DNA of 13,340 nt from Clostridiaceae bacterium (GCA_012799845.1 JAAZKL010000421.1:1-13340), one strand, 5' to 3'. Counted from the first letter of the stretch, positions 1 through 7,276 are shown. Program-made: numbers and translations. The notes: generated from the sequence alone by a model not told the origin.

Positions 1-251
1 AGGAAACTGAACGTAAAGCCGCGGGACCTGATGTGCTCAAGAAGCTCGGTCCTGGAACCCGCATCTGTCAGATCGCACCTGTAATAATGTACGCTTATGC
101 CGTATGTGTTCATTAGGCTTTCGGAGAGCCTCGCCAGCGGCGCTTCCTGGATGTCCGTAAGGAACATGTTGAATCCGCGGCTTGCGCATTCCACCGCAAA
201 GGCCTTCCCGAGTCCGCCTGCTGCTCCTGTGATAAGCACCATTGATTTCAT
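1..251 (-). CDS. Short-chain dehydrogenase/reductase, N-terminal part (cut by window edge)
   Basis: NAD(P)-dependent oxidoreductase of the classical SDR family; the substrate cannot be told. About 83 N-terminal residues are visible and the frame runs off the left edge. The nucleotide-binding glycine motif TGAAGGLG lies at residues 8-15, an Asp ends the second beta strand (D33, in FLTDI), and the CDLTD motif (D60) follows. An acidic residue at the D33 position usually means a preference for NAD(H). The catalytic Ser/Tyr/Lys residues would lie beyond the window. The ATG at 251 is chosen because the Rossmann fold starts at once (MKSMVLITGAAGG) and an AAAGG lies about 11 bases upstream. It has its own promoter with an operator-like palindrome at 331-364, so it is probably regulated by itself. 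The SDR call is firm; any specific function would be a guess. Confidence 0.85.
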   Translation of the reverse strand, partial: MKSMVLITGAAGGLGKAFAVECASRGFNMFLTDIQEAPLARLSESLMNTYGISVHYYRCDLTDAGSRTELLEHIRSRGFTFSF

Positions 252-330
252 ACCGTTCACTACCTTTCATGTTGGCTGCCTGATGCATGTCAACGTTTTG
301 CACTGATGTCACTGCAATACTGCCTTACGA

Positions 331-364
331 ATAATACTATACATTGTATAATATTATATGTCAA
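331..364 (-). promoter_or_regulatory. Sigma-A promoter of the SDR gene with an operator-like palindrome
   Basis: On the minus strand there is a perfect -35 TTGACA (359-364), a 17-bp spacer and a -10 TATAGT (336-341). A 27-bp inverted repeat (331-357, centred on 344) covers the spacer and the -10; its 13-bp arms pair at 12 of 13 positions, with the only mismatch at 337/351. The core reads TATACA-T-TGTATA. A strong promoter with a palindrome over its -10 is the usual arrangement for a dimeric repressor site (TetR, GntR or MarR type). The repressor gene is not visible here and may lie left of the window. Confidence 0.7.
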
Positions 365-445
365 TAGATATTCTAATAAAATTTAACAAAGAGCCTGTCT
401 GAAAATAATGGCTGCCGTACCTGTTGCGATAAGACGGGAATAAAC

Positions 446-492
446 AAAAAGGGCGTCCTCCGGGTCAAAACCTTTTGGACAGCCCTTTTTTC
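446..492 (-). terminator. Intrinsic terminator of the 129-aa membrane protein gene
   Basis: Arms AAAAAGGGC (446-454) and GCCCTTTTT (482-490) pair perfectly. GTCC (455-458) pairs with GGAC (477-480) across a one-base bulge at 481. Read on the minus strand the hairpin is followed by TTTTTGTTTATT, a good U-tract, at the expected place 3' of the minus-strand gene that ends at 536. On the plus strand the right arm also runs into a T-tract, so it could stop transcription both ways. Confidence 0.7.
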
Positions 493-535
493 TGAAATGA
501 ACTAAGGAATACCTGAGCCTGTTCGCGCCGGCGCC

Positions 536-925
536 TTATGACGACTTTCCAAGGGTCTTCCTCAGAAGGAGAAAGCCCAAACCCGCGTAAACAGCGAATC
601 TGAAAAGGCTTGCACAGCTGAAGTATCCGCTGCGGAACAGCAATGTCAGGAAGCTTATCAGGTATATGGCTCCGTATCCGAGCAGCCCGATATACAGGGG
701 CCGTTCCTTCAGGCTGGCGTACGTAAGCAGCAGCCCGACTATAAAAGCCCAGTAAGCCAGTGCGCCTAAAAATCCTCCGATGTTTATGTTCAGCGTGACG
801 TTCATGAAAATAAGGATGAGACCTGCGAACATGATAACGACATCCAGCGGCAGCAGATATCTGAATATTTTATTGGTGCTGAAAAGGCCGCGCAGTTCCT
901 TGCTGATGTTGACATAGGCATTCAT
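536..925 (-). CDS. Small four-helix membrane protein of unknown function
   Basis: A predicted integral membrane protein of 129 residues that I do not recognise. Four hydrophobic segments are seen at about residues 23-42, 50-70, 77-97 and 103-121. There is a short amphipathic, charged N-terminus (NISKELRGLFSTNK) and a basic C-terminal tail (RKTLGKSS). There is no signal peptide cleavage site and no conserved catalytic motif. A longer frame starts at 1009, but its extra residues (MILYNCCSRELWQTG...) look untranslated; they overlap the -10 of the predicted promoter, and the ATG at 925 has an AAGGGG nine bases upstream. It has its own promoter (995-1023) and terminator (446-492), so it appears to be transcribed alone, divergent from the GH94 gene. 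It could be a small helper membrane protein, but nothing in the sequence assigns a role. Confidence 0.7.
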   Translation of the reverse strand: MNAYVNISKELRGLFSTNKIFRYLLPLDVVIMFAGLILIFMNVTLNINIGGFLGALAYWAFIVGLLLTYASLKERPLYIGLLGYGAIYLISFLTLLFRSGYFSCASLFRFAVYAGLGFLLLRKTLGKSS

Positions 926-934
926 ACAGAGCAT

Positions 935-940
935 CCCCTT
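935..940 (-). promoter_or_regulatory. Ribosome binding site that sets the membrane protein start
   Basis: AAGGGG on the minus strand lies nine bases before the ATG at 925. The in-frame ATG at 934 directly follows the purine run and the ATG at 1009 has no such site, so 925 is the preferred start. Confidence 0.55.
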
Positions 941-942
941 CC

Positions 943-957
943 CCGAATAATATTCGG
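943..957. repeat. Perfect 7-1-7 inverted repeat in the leader of the membrane protein gene
   Basis: CCGAATA-A-TATTCGG, arms perfectly complementary around a single central base. It lies between the predicted transcription start (about 988, minus strand) and the ribosome binding site at 935-940. It could be a repressor site downstream of the promoter or a small RNA hairpin beside the ribosome binding site. The sequence does not decide between these. Confidence 0.45.
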
Positions 958-994
958 TCAAAATGCCGGTCTGCCATAGCTCCCGGCTACAACA

Positions 995-1023
995 ATTATA
1001 TAGAATCATTTTACATTTTTCAA
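995..1023 (-). promoter_or_regulatory. Sigma-A promoter of the 129-aa membrane protein gene
   Basis: Minus-strand -35 TTGAAA (1018-1023), 17-bp spacer, perfect -10 TATAAT (995-1000). It would start transcription near 988, giving a leader of about 60 bases. Its -35 sits between the -35 and -10 of the oppositely directed GH94 promoter. Confidence 0.6.
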
Positions 1024-1037
1024 TTGTATTATATAAT
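1010..1037 (+). promoter_or_regulatory. Sigma-A promoter of the GH94 gene
   Basis: -35 TTTACA (1010-1015), 16-bp spacer, perfect -10 TATAAT (1032-1037). Predicted start is near 1044, downstream of the ATG at 1024. This supports the later ATG at 1093 as the true GH94 start. The -35 boxes of this promoter and its divergent partner interleave, so the two probably cannot be occupied together. Confidence 0.5.
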
Positions 1038-1075
1038 TACCTTATATCATATATGCATCAGACAAGGAAACAGAT

Positions 1076-1081
1076 GGGAGG
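1076..1081 (+). promoter_or_regulatory. Ribosome binding site that sets the GH94 start
   Basis: GGGAGG eleven bases before the ATG at 1093. The spacing is slightly long, but this ATG begins the conserved family N-terminus (MKYGYFDE), whereas the 23 residues that would precede it match nothing in the family. Confidence 0.6.
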
Positions 1082-1092
1082 TCGAAGCAGCC

Positions 1093-3447
1093 ATGAAGTA
1101 CGGTTATTTTGATGAAGCCGCGAAGGAATATGTCATAACCAGACCTGATACTCCGACACCGTGGATCAATTATATCGGAAGCGGGAAATACGGAGGAATT
1201 ATCACGCAGACGGGCGGGGGCTACAGTTTCCACAAGGATCCCCAGAACAGGAGGATCACCAGGTACCGCTACAACAGCATACCCATGGACAGGCCCGGAA
1301 GATACATATATATCAGGGACGCCGCCACCGGCGAGTACTGGAACCCGGGATACCAGCCTTCGGGCACGAAGCTGGACAGCTACCTGTGCAGGCACGGCAT
1401 GGGATATACCGTGCTGGAGGGAGAATATAAGGGGATCACGGCAAGCCTGACTTATTTCGTGCCGGATGACAGGGACTTTGAAATATGGTTCCTGCAGATC
1501 AGGAACACACTGAATGTGCCCAAAAAGCTCCAGATCTTCAGCTATGCCGAGTTCTGCTTCTGGGACGCGGTCATGGACCAGCAGAATGTGGACTGGGTAC
1601 AGCAGATCAACCAGTGCCGCTATAATGACGGCATAATCACATGGTATCCGCACTATATCAGCGGGAGCGCTTCATTCTTCGCGACCGGCGCTGAAGTTTC
1701 CAGCTATGACTGCAACCTCGAGACCTTCATCGGGAAATACCGCTCCGAGTCGAACCCCATAGCTGTCGAGCAGGGGGCGTGCTCCAATTCCATATCACGC
1801 AGGACGAACGGCGTGGGAGCATTCTGTAATGAGGTAGAGCTTGACCGCGGCGAAACGAAGGAGATCGTGTTCATCCTCGGATACACTGACAACAGGGATG
1901 AGATAAGAAAACAGATACAGTCCTACCTGGATCCCGCCGAAGCAAAGGCAGCGTTCAGGCGCCTGAACGAATACTGGGAGGATTACATAAGCAAGCTGCA
2001 TGTCGATACTCCTGACCGCGAGATGAACCTGTTCGTGAACATGTGGAACCAGTACCAGAGCAAGACGACCTTCAACTGGTCCAGGTTTGTGTCGATGTAC
2101 CAGCTTGGCCTTGGAAGAGGCATGGGCATAAGGGACAGCGCGCAGGATACCCTGGGTGTCATGCATACTATCCCGGACGAGGCAAAGGGCCTTATCGTAA
2201 AGCTCCTGCAGTGCCAGTACACGGACGGGCGCGCGTATCATTTGTTCTTCCCGCTGACGGGAGAGGGCGGGGTGGGAGACGCTCCGGTCAAGAAATTCGA
2301 CTGGTACTCCGATGACCACCTGTGGCTTATCCTTGCCGTAAATGTTTATGTGAAGGAGACCGGCGACTTTGCTTTCCTGGATCAGAAAGTGTTCTACAAC
2401 GACAAAAAGACCGAGGGCACAGTCTGGGAACACCTGATCAGGGCGCTGGAATTCACCGACACGTGGAAAGGACCGCACAACATAGCGCTGGCAGGCCGTG
2501 CCGACTGGAACGACACACTGAACCTGGATACCGGCAAGGGCGTCGCTGAAAGCGTCTTCACGTCGATGCTCTTCTGCAGGGCGGCCAACGAGATGACGGA
2601 GCTTGCTGAATACCTCGGCAGGAACGAGGATGCCGCAAGGTTCCAGGATATGTTCGGGCGGATGAAGGATGCCATCAATGAGACCTGCTGGGACGGCGAA
2701 TGGTATGTGAGAGCATTCGACGATGAAAGCAGGCCGCTGGGTTCGAAAGAGAACACCTTCGGCAAGATATTCATCAACTCGCAGTCATGGGCGATACTCG
2801 GAGACGTTGCTGACAGGGAACGCGCACGCCTCTGCCTGGAATCAATCAACAAGTATCTCAATACGAAATATGGCATCGTCGCCATGTACCCGTCTTATAC
2901 GCAGCATGACCACACCAAGGGCGGCATCACCACGTATCCCCCGGGGGCAAAGGAAAACGGCGGCATATTCTGCCACACCAACCCGTGGGTAATGATCGCC
3001 GAGATAATGGAAGGCAACGGCGACAGGGCCTTCGAGTATTACAAGCAGATACTCCCGGCAAAGCGCAATGACGATGCGGACCACTTCGAAGTCGAACCTT
3101 ATGTCTACGCACAGAATATACTTGGCAAGGAGCACCCGCAGTTCGGAATAGGCAGGAACTCATGGCTGAGCGGCACCGCTGCGTGGAACATGGTCGCGTC
3201 CAGTCAGTACATACTTGGCATCCGGCCGGGTTATGACTGCCTCATAGTCGATCCGTGCATCCCGTCGTCATGGGACGGCTTCAGGGCAAAGAGGATATTC
3301 CGGGGAGCAGAGTACGGGATCGAGGTCAGGAATCCGTCGCATGTGTGCTGCGGGGTCAAAAAGATAACACTGGACGGTAAAGAGGTCGACAGGATCCCTG
3401 TGCAGCCTGCAGGAACCAGGTCGCAGGTCGTAGTCGAGCTCGGGTGA
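1093..3447 (+). CDS. GH94 sugar phosphorylase (cellobiose/chitobiose phosphorylase family)
   Basis: Cytoplasmic inverting phosphorylase of 784 residues that splits a beta-linked disaccharide with phosphate, giving a sugar 1-phosphate and a free sugar and so saving ATP. The N-terminus (MKYGYFDEAAKEYVITRPDTPTPWINYIG) and the RRITRYRYNSIPMD segment are typical of cellobiose phosphorylase relatives. The (alpha/alpha)6 domain carries GMGIRDSAQD, the RADWND motif (residues 469-474) with the general-acid aspartate region, and the phosphate-site segment TYPPGAKENGGIFCHTNPW with H628 and T629. The ending (SWLSGTAAWN, IDPCIPSSWDGF-like) also matches the family. The length is close to cellobiose and chitobiose phosphorylases (about 800) and far below cyclic beta-glucan synthases. 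The acceptor side cannot be read with certainty, so cellobiose, laminaribiose, chitobiose or another disaccharide all remain possible. It has its own promoter at 1010-1037 and ends at the terminator at 3624-3665. Confidence 0.93.
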   Translation: MKYGYFDEAAKEYVITRPDTPTPWINYIGSGKYGGIITQTGGGYSFHKDPQNRRITRYRYNSIPMDRPGRYIYIRDAATGEYWNPGYQPSGTKLDSYLCRHGMGYTVLEGEYKGITASLTYFVPDDRDFEIWFLQIRNTLNVPKKLQIFSYAEFCFWDAVMDQQNVDWVQQINQCRYNDGIITWYPHYISGSASFFATGAEVSSYDCNLETFIGKYRSESNPIAVEQGACSNSISRRTNGVGAFCNEVELDRGETKEIVFILGYTDNRDEIRKQIQSYLDPAEAKAAFRRLNEYWEDYISKLHVDTPDREMNLFVNMWNQYQSKTTFNWSRFVSMYQLGLGRGMGIRDSAQDTLGVMHTIPDEAKGLIVKLLQCQYTDGRAYHLFFPLTGEGGVGDAPVKKFDWYSDDHLWLILAVNVYVKETGDFAFLDQKVFYNDKKTEGTVWEHLIRALEFTDTWKGPHNIALAGRADWNDTLNLDTGKGVAESVFTSMLFCRAANEMTELAEYLGRNEDAARFQDMFGRMKDAINETCWDGEWYVRAFDDESRPLGSKENTFGKIFINSQSWAILGDVADRERARLCLESINKYLNTKYGIVAMYPSYTQHDHTKGGITTYPPGAKENGGIFCHTNPWVMIAEIMEGNGDRAFEYYKQILPAKRNDDADHFEVEPYVYAQNILGKEHPQFGIGRNSWLSGTAAWNMVASSQYILGIRPGYDCLIVDPCIPSSWDGFRAKRIFRGAEYGIEVRNPSHVCCGVKKITLDGKEVDRIPVQPAGTRSQVVVELG

Positions 3448-3468
3448 GCTTCAGAGCATGGATTTCCT

Positions 3469-3614
3469 GAGATGATGGCTGTATGCCTGGAATGACGACT
3501 TGAGATAATGACCGTCTGCTGGAATGACGACTGGAGATAATGGCCGCTTGCCTGGAATGGCTGCCTGCAGAGAATGACGGCTAAAGATAATAGCTGCTTG
3601 CCGAAAACGACGAC
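3469..3614. repeat. Degenerate ~32-bp tandem repeats after the GH94 gene
   Basis: Four imperfect copies begin at 3469, 3502, 3534 and 3583, each opening with (G/A)A(G/A)ATAATGGC-like sequence followed by GCTTGCCTGGAATGACGAC-like sequence. Lengths are about 33, 32, 34 and 32 bases. A broken partial copy (3568-3582) sits between the third and fourth. Unit lengths that are not multiples of three and drifting copies argue against coding use. It fills the convergent gap between GH94 and the AraC gene. Function unknown. Confidence 0.6.
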
Positions 3615-3623
3615 AGTATAAAT

Positions 3624-3665
3624 AAAGGGCCTGTCTGACGGACCTCATCGGACAGCCCTTTTCTT
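3624..3665. terminator. Two-way intrinsic terminator between GH94 and the AraC gene
   Basis: AAAGGG (3624-3629) pairs with CCCTTT (3656-3661), and CTGTC (3631-3635) with GACAG (3651-3655), with a bulged C at 3630 and a 15-base loop. The plus side ends in TTTTCTT; the minus side in CCCTTTATTTAT. The hairpin lies between two convergent genes and can serve both. Its arms closely match the element at 388-490. Confidence 0.7.
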
Positions 3666-3679
3666 ATCAACAACATTCG

Positions 3680-4570
3680 TCATTCCACGGCTCTGTACCT
3701 GGCATTCCTGTATTTTGAAGGGGGCATGCCCATATGGCGCCTGAAGAGCCCCGTGAAGTAGCTCATATTGTCGAAGCCCACTTCCATTGCCACTTCCAGC
3801 ACCTTCATCCCGGTTTCCTCAAGGAGCCTTGCGGCTCTCGTGATCCTGTAATAGTTCAGATACTCGACAGGGGTCTTCTTCACATAGTGTTTGAATATCC
3901 TGCAAAAATGGCCTTCGCTCATATCGACACAGGCAGCTATGTCGAGGGTGCTTATCTTTTTTGAATAATTGTCCTGTATATATTTAAGTGCCGTTTTCAG
4001 TTTCTCCAGCCTGAAATGATCCTGGCTCCGTTCAGGAGTATTTGCCGCGGATACGCAGTTGGCCGACAGCAGTGCAAAGATGCCGAACAGTTCCGATTTT
4101 ACCAGCAGTTCATATGCCGGAGGCTTGCCGCGCAGATACCCGAGCAGCTTCTCCAGCCTGCCAAGCAGTTCGGACTGCCATCCCGGAGACGCTGTTATAT
4201 GCCTTTTTACGATGAGCGAGTTTTTCAATATCGGATCCACATAGTTGGTCCTGGTCAGATCGAAAGAACTGCTGTAAAGCAGTGAAGGGCTGAAAACCAC
4301 AGCCCTGTAAGTGCACGGGGATCCGTCGGCCTGGAATCCGGCGTGCAGTTCTCCGCTGTTGATGAAAATGCATTCGCCCTCACTGACCTCGTAATAATCG
4401 GTTTCTATCCTGAACTGCGCTTTCCCCGAGGTCACCAGCAGGAACTCCATTTCCTCATGCCAGTGGCAGTCCAGTACGACGGAGCCGGACGGTATTTCCA
4501 TATAGTATGAGCCCAGCGGGAACGACACGTCGCCGTGGACCCTGTCCTCTTTCAGCAGCAATTTATCCAT
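3680..4570 (-). CDS. AraC-family transcriptional regulator with N-terminal cupin domain
   Basis: DNA-binding regulator of 296 residues. The N-terminal cupin-like domain (about 20-110) has the HWHEEMEF motif at 36-43 and the ECIFINSGELH strand, and probably binds a sugar. The C-terminal AraC/XylS domain (about 188-290) has two helix-turn-helix units: one around 208-229 (LDIAACVDMSEGHFCRIFKHY) and one around 256-278 (VLEVAMEVGFDNMSYFTGLFRR), ending with the usual GMPPSKYR signature. It is divergent from the GH31 alpha-xylosidase with a 160-bp gap, so it most likely controls that gene, probably as an activator responding to xyloside-containing oligosaccharides. It may also control itself. The start at 4570 gives a full-length family member. 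The ribosome binding site is weak (AGGCGG), which suits a low-abundance regulator. The ligand is inferred from the neighbour, not seen. Confidence 0.92.
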   Translation of the reverse strand: MDKLLLKEDRVHGDVSFPLGSYYMEIPSGSVVLDCHWHEEMEFLLVTSGKAQFRIETDYYEVSEGECIFINSGELHAGFQADGSPCTYRAVVFSPSLLYSSSFDLTRTNYVDPILKNSLIVKRHITASPGWQSELLGRLEKLLGYLRGKPPAYELLVKSELFGIFALLSANCVSAANTPERSQDHFRLEKLKTALKYIQDNYSKKISTLDIAACVDMSEGHFCRIFKHYVKKTPVEYLNYYRITRAARLLEETGMKVLEVAMEVGFDNMSYFTGLFRRHMGMPPSKYRNARYRAVE

Positions 4571-4730
4571 ATAGACCGCCTATATCAAAAAAGTAATAGT
4601 AATTATCAAAATAAAGTAAGAATTTATGCATCGGTATCAATAAAATTATATTATAGTGATCGATTTCCTGCAACATCCTGCAGATCGGTCCGGACCTGGT
4701 ACTATTTATGTGATTACGGGAGGTATCGTT
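4571..4730. promoter_or_regulatory. Divergent control region between araC-type and GH31 genes
   Basis: AT-rich gap holding both promoters. For the AraC gene (minus strand) the best candidate is -35 TTGCAG (4668-4673), 17-bp spacer, -10 TATAAT (4645-4650). For GH31 a -10-like TATAGT (4652-4657) overlaps it, but no good -35 is present, as expected for an activator-dependent promoter. A direct repeat TCCTGCA occurs at 4666-4672 and 4676-4682, with GATCGA/GATCGG on its two sides; this is a possible regulator site. The GH31 ribosome binding site GGGAGG is at 4718-4723. No catabolite-repression (cre) box could be recognised. Confidence 0.45.
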
Positions 4731-7058
4731 ATGAAATTTTCCAATGGTTACTGGCTGCTGAAGGATGGCGTTACTTTGGCTTCTCCTGCGGAAATAAGGG
4801 ACATCAGGATCTGTGATGGCACACTGAAGCTGTTTGTCGCCACGAGGCCGGTCAGGCACAGGGGAGATACGCTCGACGGTCCCATGCTGACATATGAATT
4901 CTCTTCGCCGTTTGCGGGTGTGATCGGCGTGAAAGTGTACCATTTCAAGGGCGGGCTGCCCAAAGGGCCCAAATTCGAGCTTTACAAAGAAGAAGGCTAT
5001 TCACCTGTGATAACACAGGATGACGAATATATCACCATGACGTCCGGAAGGCTTGTCATGAGGCTGAGGAAGACAGGCGGCTGGAGCATGGACTTTTTAT
5101 ACGACGGGAAGAGGATAACAGGAAACGGTCACAGGAATACCGGGTATCTGACAGTAGCCGGCGAAGGAGCCTATATGCGCGAACAGCTTGACCTTGGCGT
5201 CGGAGAATACATATATGGCCTGGGCGAGCGGTTCACACCATTTATTAAGAACGGGCAGGTCGTGGATATCTGGAATGAGGACGGAGGCACCAGCAGTGAG
5301 CAGGCTTACAAAAATGTCCCGTTCTACATTTCCAGCAGGAGCTATGGAGTATTCGTCAACAATACCGGAAAGGTTTCGTATGAGATAGGCTCTGAAACAG
5401 TGTCGAAGGTGCAGTTCAGCGTGCCGGGAGAATCGCTGGAGTATTTCGTCATTGGCGGAGCGTCTCCGAAGGACGTCCTCTCCAACTACACTCTGCTCAC
5501 CGGAAGGCCGGCGCTCCCGCCCGCGTGGTCCTTCGGCCTGTGGCTGACCACATCGTTCACCACCAGTTACGACGAAGGGACTGTGACCAGCTTTATCGAC
5601 GGTATGGCACAGCGGGACATACCGCTGCACGTGTTCCATTTCGACTGCTTCTGGATGAAGGAGAGCCAGTGGTGCGACTTCACGTGGGACAGGGATGTGT
5701 TCCCGGATCCCGAGGCGATGCTCAGGCGGCTGAAGGAAAGGGGCCTTAAGATATGTGTCTGGATCAACCCATACATAGCTCAAAAATCACACCTGTTCGA
5801 CGAGGGCATGGAAATGGGATACCTGCTGAAAAAGCCCGACGGTACTGTCTGGCAGTGGGACAGATGGCAGGCGGGCATGGGCATAGTCGACTTTACGAAT
5901 CCGGACGCTGCCGAATGGTACAAGGACAAGCTCAGGAAGCTGCTGGATATGGGCGTCGACTGCTTCAAGACCGATTTTGGCGAGAGGATACCCACGGATG
6001 TGGCATATCATGACGGTTCCGACCCGGTCCTGATGCACAACTACTATACTCATCTTTTCAACCGGTCCGTATTTGAAGTCCTGGAAGAAAAGCGCGGACG
6101 GAACGAGGCTGTACTTTTTGCGCGGTCTGCCACCGCCGGAGGGCAGAAGTTCCCGGTCCACTGGGGCGGAGACTGCTCGGCGAACTACGATTCCATGGCC
6201 GAGACCCTTCGCGGCGGCCTGTCGCTGTGCCTGTCCGGCTTCGGCTTCTGGAGCCATGATATAAGCGGATTCGAAAGGACTGCGCCGCCGGACATCTACA
6301 AGCGCTGGACCGCATTCGGACTGCTCTCGTCCCACAGCAGGCTGCACGGCAATGAATCCTACAGGGTGCCCTGGCTGTTTGACGAGGAAGCGGTGGATGT
6401 GCTGAGATTTTTCACTAAACTCAAGTGCAGGCTGATGCCTTACATTTTCAGCGCCGCGTGTGATGCGGCTTACAAAGGGATCCCGACCATGAGGGCGATG
6501 TTCCTCGAATTCCCGGAAGACCCGACCTGTCTGTACCTTGACCAGCAATACATGCTTGGGGATTCGCTGCTGGTGGCGCCGATATTCAATGATGAAAGCA
6601 CGGCACAGTATTATTTGCCGGCGGGGAAATGGACCAGCCTGATCAGCGGTGAAAAGACCGAAGGCGGCGGCTGGAGGAATGAGAAACATGGTTACATGAG
6701 CCTTCCGCTGCTGGCAAGGCAGGACTCCGTGATACCATTCGGGAAAATCGACGACAGGCCGGATTACGATTATGCGGACGGCGTGGAGTTCCACATATTC
6801 GAGCTTTCCGACGGGGCCTGCGCGGATTCCGTGATCTATGACACCAGCGGGCAAAAGGTCCTGGAGTTCAGGGCATCGAGGAGCGGGAACGCGATCAGCA
6901 TGGAAACTGCCGCCGGAGGCCACGACAGGCAATGGTCTGCTGTCCTTAGGGGCCTTGAAAAAGTATCTTCGGTCGAAGGGGGTCGCGCCGAGGCTGCGGA
7001 TATGGGTGTCAGGATCATACCTGACAAAGGCGTCCGGACAGTCAGAGTGGGCTTATAA
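4731..7058 (+). CDS. yicI: GH31 alpha-xylosidase, YicI type
   Basis: Retaining alpha-xylosidase (EC 3.2.1.177 activity expected) that removes alpha-linked xylose from the non-reducing end of xyloglucan oligosaccharides and isoprimeverose. The 775 residues align almost end to end with my memory of E. coli YicI (772): FGLWLTTSFTT, the HFDCFWMK strand (C306, F307), the nucleophile in CFKTDFGERIPTDV (D415), LFARSATAGGQKFPVHWGGDC with acid/base D481, then GLSLCLSGFGFWSHDISGFE and LSSHSRLHG. The nucleophile, acid/base and Cys/Phe pair are each one position off YicI's D416, D482 and C307/F308. There is no signal peptide, so it acts in the cytoplasm. The start at 4731 is set by GGGAGG seven bases upstream; an in-frame ATG at 4656 lies in the promoter region and is rejected. 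The gene is divergent from its likely AraC regulator. No clear terminator follows. Confidence 0.95.
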   Translation: MKFSNGYWLLKDGVTLASPAEIRDIRICDGTLKLFVATRPVRHRGDTLDGPMLTYEFSSPFAGVIGVKVYHFKGGLPKGPKFELYKEEGYSPVITQDDEYITMTSGRLVMRLRKTGGWSMDFLYDGKRITGNGHRNTGYLTVAGEGAYMREQLDLGVGEYIYGLGERFTPFIKNGQVVDIWNEDGGTSSEQAYKNVPFYISSRSYGVFVNNTGKVSYEIGSETVSKVQFSVPGESLEYFVIGGASPKDVLSNYTLLTGRPALPPAWSFGLWLTTSFTTSYDEGTVTSFIDGMAQRDIPLHVFHFDCFWMKESQWCDFTWDRDVFPDPEAMLRRLKERGLKICVWINPYIAQKSHLFDEGMEMGYLLKKPDGTVWQWDRWQAGMGIVDFTNPDAAEWYKDKLRKLLDMGVDCFKTDFGERIPTDVAYHDGSDPVLMHNYYTHLFNRSVFEVLEEKRGRNEAVLFARSATAGGQKFPVHWGGDCSANYDSMAETLRGGLSLCLSGFGFWSHDISGFERTAPPDIYKRWTAFGLLSSHSRLHGNESYRVPWLFDEEAVDVLRFFTKLKCRLMPYIFSAACDAAYKGIPTMRAMFLEFPEDPTCLYLDQQYMLGDSLLVAPIFNDESTAQYYLPAGKWTSLISGEKTEGGGWRNEKHGYMSLPLLARQDSVIPFGKIDDRPDYDYADGVEFHIFELSDGACADSVIYDTSGQKVLEFRASRSGNAISMETAAGGHDRQWSAVLRGLEKVSSVEGGRAEAADMGVRIIPDKGVRTVRVGL

Positions 7059-7235
7059 CTGGGGGTGCCTGTAGTAACAGGTGACTGCAGCGGGCATATA
7101 CCTGCAACCAAAAGATGCCGTATAGAGCATTGCTCATGCCGGATGAGGCTGTACCGGCACTGCTGGGACAATGATGACGGGCCTGGCCGTCCGTCTTGCG
7201 GAGATGCGGTATAAGCCGGAAAACTGCGAAAAAGC
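7059..7235. other. Non-coding gap after the GH31 gene
   Basis: No credible gene is seen. Short stems occur, such as CCTGT-AGTA-ACAGG, TGCCGG...CCGGCA (about 7136-7159) and GACGG...CCGTC, but none is followed by a T-run, so a standard intrinsic terminator for the GH31 gene is not identified. The rest of the gap, up to 7351, holds the promoter and leader of the zinc-ribbon gene. Confidence 0.5.
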
Positions 7236-7264
7236 TTGATATATAAGCGATATAGTAATATAAT
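7236..7264 (+). promoter_or_regulatory. Sigma-A promoter of the zinc-ribbon gene
   Basis: -35 TTGATA (7236-7241), exact 17-bp spacer, perfect -10 TATAAT (7259-7264). Predicted start near 7271, giving a leader of about 80 bases that opens with a stable hairpin. Confidence 0.7.
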
Positions 7265-7276
7265 GTAAATGTTTGA

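Noticed and set aside
37..312. 91-codon minus-strand frame at the left end.
   Set aside because: It is out of frame with the SDR, whose glycine motif and start are clear in the neighbouring frame of the same strand.
3469..3614. Possible CRISPR array because of spaced ~32-bp repeats.
   Set aside because: The units are contiguous and diverged, with no unique spacers and no cas genes.
3451..3648. 65-codon minus-strand frame over the ~32-bp repeats.
   Set aside because: The repeat units are not multiples of three, the product is Arg/His-rich without a fold, and the frame runs through the terminator hairpin.
5787..6932. Long open frame (381 codons) on the minus strand inside the GH31 gene.
   Set aside because: The plus strand encodes a full, well-matched YicI-type enzyme; the antisense frame has an unnatural composition (rich in His, Arg, Val, Pro) and no ribosome binding site.
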